Assembly (NCBI GenBank): GCA_050110875.1
Contig: CP188828.1
Coordinates: forward strand, 2,480,001 to 2,544,000
Length of the DNA: 64,000 nucleotides
Direction: 5' to 3'
From: Methyloligella sp050110875
GTDB lineage: Bacteria > Pseudomonadota > Alphaproteobacteria > Rhizobiales > Methyloligellaceae
How positions within the stretch are numbered: position 1 is the first letter of the stretch; every line of letters starts with the position of its first letter. Positions 63,330 to 64,000 of the stretch are shown here, piece by piece. The notes under the pieces are model-generated. The model saw only the letters and a program-made list of their open reading frames with translations. It searched no databases and had not been told where the DNA came from. Position numbers and translations under genes: made by a program.

Positions 63330-64000
63330 TCAGCGGCCGGCTCCGACGCCGTTCAGCAGGGTTTTCAGGGCGATTTCGGGACGTGCGCCGATATGGGAGA
63401 TGACCTCCGCGGCGGCGCGGCTGCCGAGGCGTCCGCATGTCTCCAGAGGCTCGCCCCGGGAGAGGCCGAACAGAAAGCCGGCGGCGTAGAGATCGCCGGC
63501 GCCGGTCACGTCGACCACAGGGTCGACCTTCTCCGGCGGGATCGTCACGGGGCTGCCGTCGGCGAAGACGATGGACCCCTCTTCGGACCGGGTCAGGATG
63601 GCGAGCTCGCAATCCTCGGCCATGGTTTTTGCCGCATCGTCGAATTCGTTCGTTTCGTAGAGGGCGGTCGCCTCCTTCTCGTTGGCGAAGACGATGTCGA
63701 CGCCCTCCTTCACCAGCTTCAGGAAATCGGCCCGGTGGCGGTCGACGCAGAAGGCATCGGACAGGCTTAGCGCCACCTTGCCGCCGGCCTCGCGCGTCAT
63801 GCGGGCGGCTTCGTGGAATGCCTTCTTCGCTTCCGGCTGGTCGAAGAGATATCCCTCCAGAAAGACCACATTGGCCCTTTCGATCAGCGTGGCACTCAAG
63901 TCCTTCGCGGTGAATCCCGTGCCGGCCCCGATGAAGGTGCTCATGGTCCGCTCCCCGTCGGGGGTCACCATGATCAGGCAGCGGCCGGTTCCGATGGGGC
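63330..64000 (-). CDS. Adenosine kinase/PfkB-family sugar kinase, C-terminal part (cut by window edge)
   Basis: The visible frame covers 223 codons and is open at the right edge, continuing GRCLIMVTPDGERTMSTFIG, which is in the middle of a PfkB protein. The PfkB signature DVTGAGDLYAAGFLFGLSRG contains the catalytic Asp near the end, and GVDIVFANEKEATALYETN belongs to the substrate-binding lid. This pattern fits adenosine kinase of the alphaproteobacterial type. The start lies beyond position 64000, so the N-terminal domain is not seen. It is on the same strand as the outer-membrane gene, 107 bases upstream. Confidence 0.87.
   Translation of the reverse strand, partial: PIGTGRCLIMVTPDGERTMSTFIGAGTGFTAKDLSATLIERANVVFLEGYLFDQPEAKKAFHEAARMTREAGGKVALSLSDAFCVDRHRADFLKLVKEGVDIVFANEKEATALYETNEFDDAAKTMAEDCELAILTRSEEGSIVFADGSPVTIPPEKVDPVVDVTGAGDLYAAGFLFGLSRGEPLETCGRLGSRAAAEVISHIGARPEIALKTLLNGVGAGR

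Overview
The window is a high-G+C chromosomal segment of an alphaproteobacterium, most likely of the order Hyphomicrobiales (Rhizobiales). The evidence is the linked set leuS-lptE-holA / parB-parA-rsmG-mnmG / mnmE / rho-hemJ-hemE / ppsR-maf-aroE-coaE-dnaQ / secB / Tim44-like / smr / hslV-hslU / hisB-hisH-hisA-hisF-hisE-coaA, parS sites of the type TGTTTCACGTGAAACA, and GANTC sites in the probable origin. Genus cannot be read from the sequence. I see no insertion sequence, prophage, integrase or CRISPR array. Most of the window is ordinary core genome, with a few accessory genes dropped into it.

Layout. 1-13.6 kb: a mixed region with an ECF sigma factor coupled to a truncated YfbK-type protein, an M15 peptidase with an SH3b domain, a DJ-1-like protein, DNA polymerase IV, a DUF763 protein, an Old Yellow Enzyme reductase, a transglutaminase-like protein, a luciferase-type oxidoreductase, a zinc-free MDR reductase, pncB, tRNA-Gly, and ybbN with Lon-like and Trm112 proteins. 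13.8-24.8 kb: a UbiH-family hydroxylase, tesB, the nitrogen pair glnK-amtB behind a sigma-54-like promoter, a methyltransferase, an aminotransferase, ftsK, lolA, and a structured region that looks like an sRNA gene. 24.9-33.1 kb: xth, a second DJ-1 protein, a CenR/OtpR-like response regulator, an L,D-transpeptidase-like protein, yggS, leuS, lptE and holA. 33.1-39.5 kb: the chromosome segregation and tRNA modification block parB-parA-rsmG-mnmG, a VOC protein, and mnmE, with four parS-like sites. 39.6-44.0 kb: a DUF255/YyaL protein and an unusual receptor that joins a chemoreceptor signalling domain to a UrtA-like urea-binding domain.

44.3-51.5 kb: rho-hemJ-hemE transcribed left and ppsR-maf-aroE-coaE-dnaQ transcribed right. 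They diverge from a 424-bp spacer that carries an AT-rich end, five DnaA-box-like 9-mers and three GANTC sites, and is the likely replication origin. 51.5-64 kb: secB, a Tim44-like protein, smr, a compositionally different orphan gene, hslV-hslU, the his genes with DUF2628 and DUF421 genes among them, coaA, an outer-membrane beta-barrel protein and a truncated PfkB/adenosine kinase.

Two families of dispersed repeats occur: two elements of about 165 bp with GCGTCA-type inverted ends, and two elements of about 110 bp that each lie just after the stop codon of the first gene of a co-directional pair. The observations most worth following are the receptor-UrtA fusion, the origin with its nearby parS cluster, the candidate sRNA, and the repeat families.
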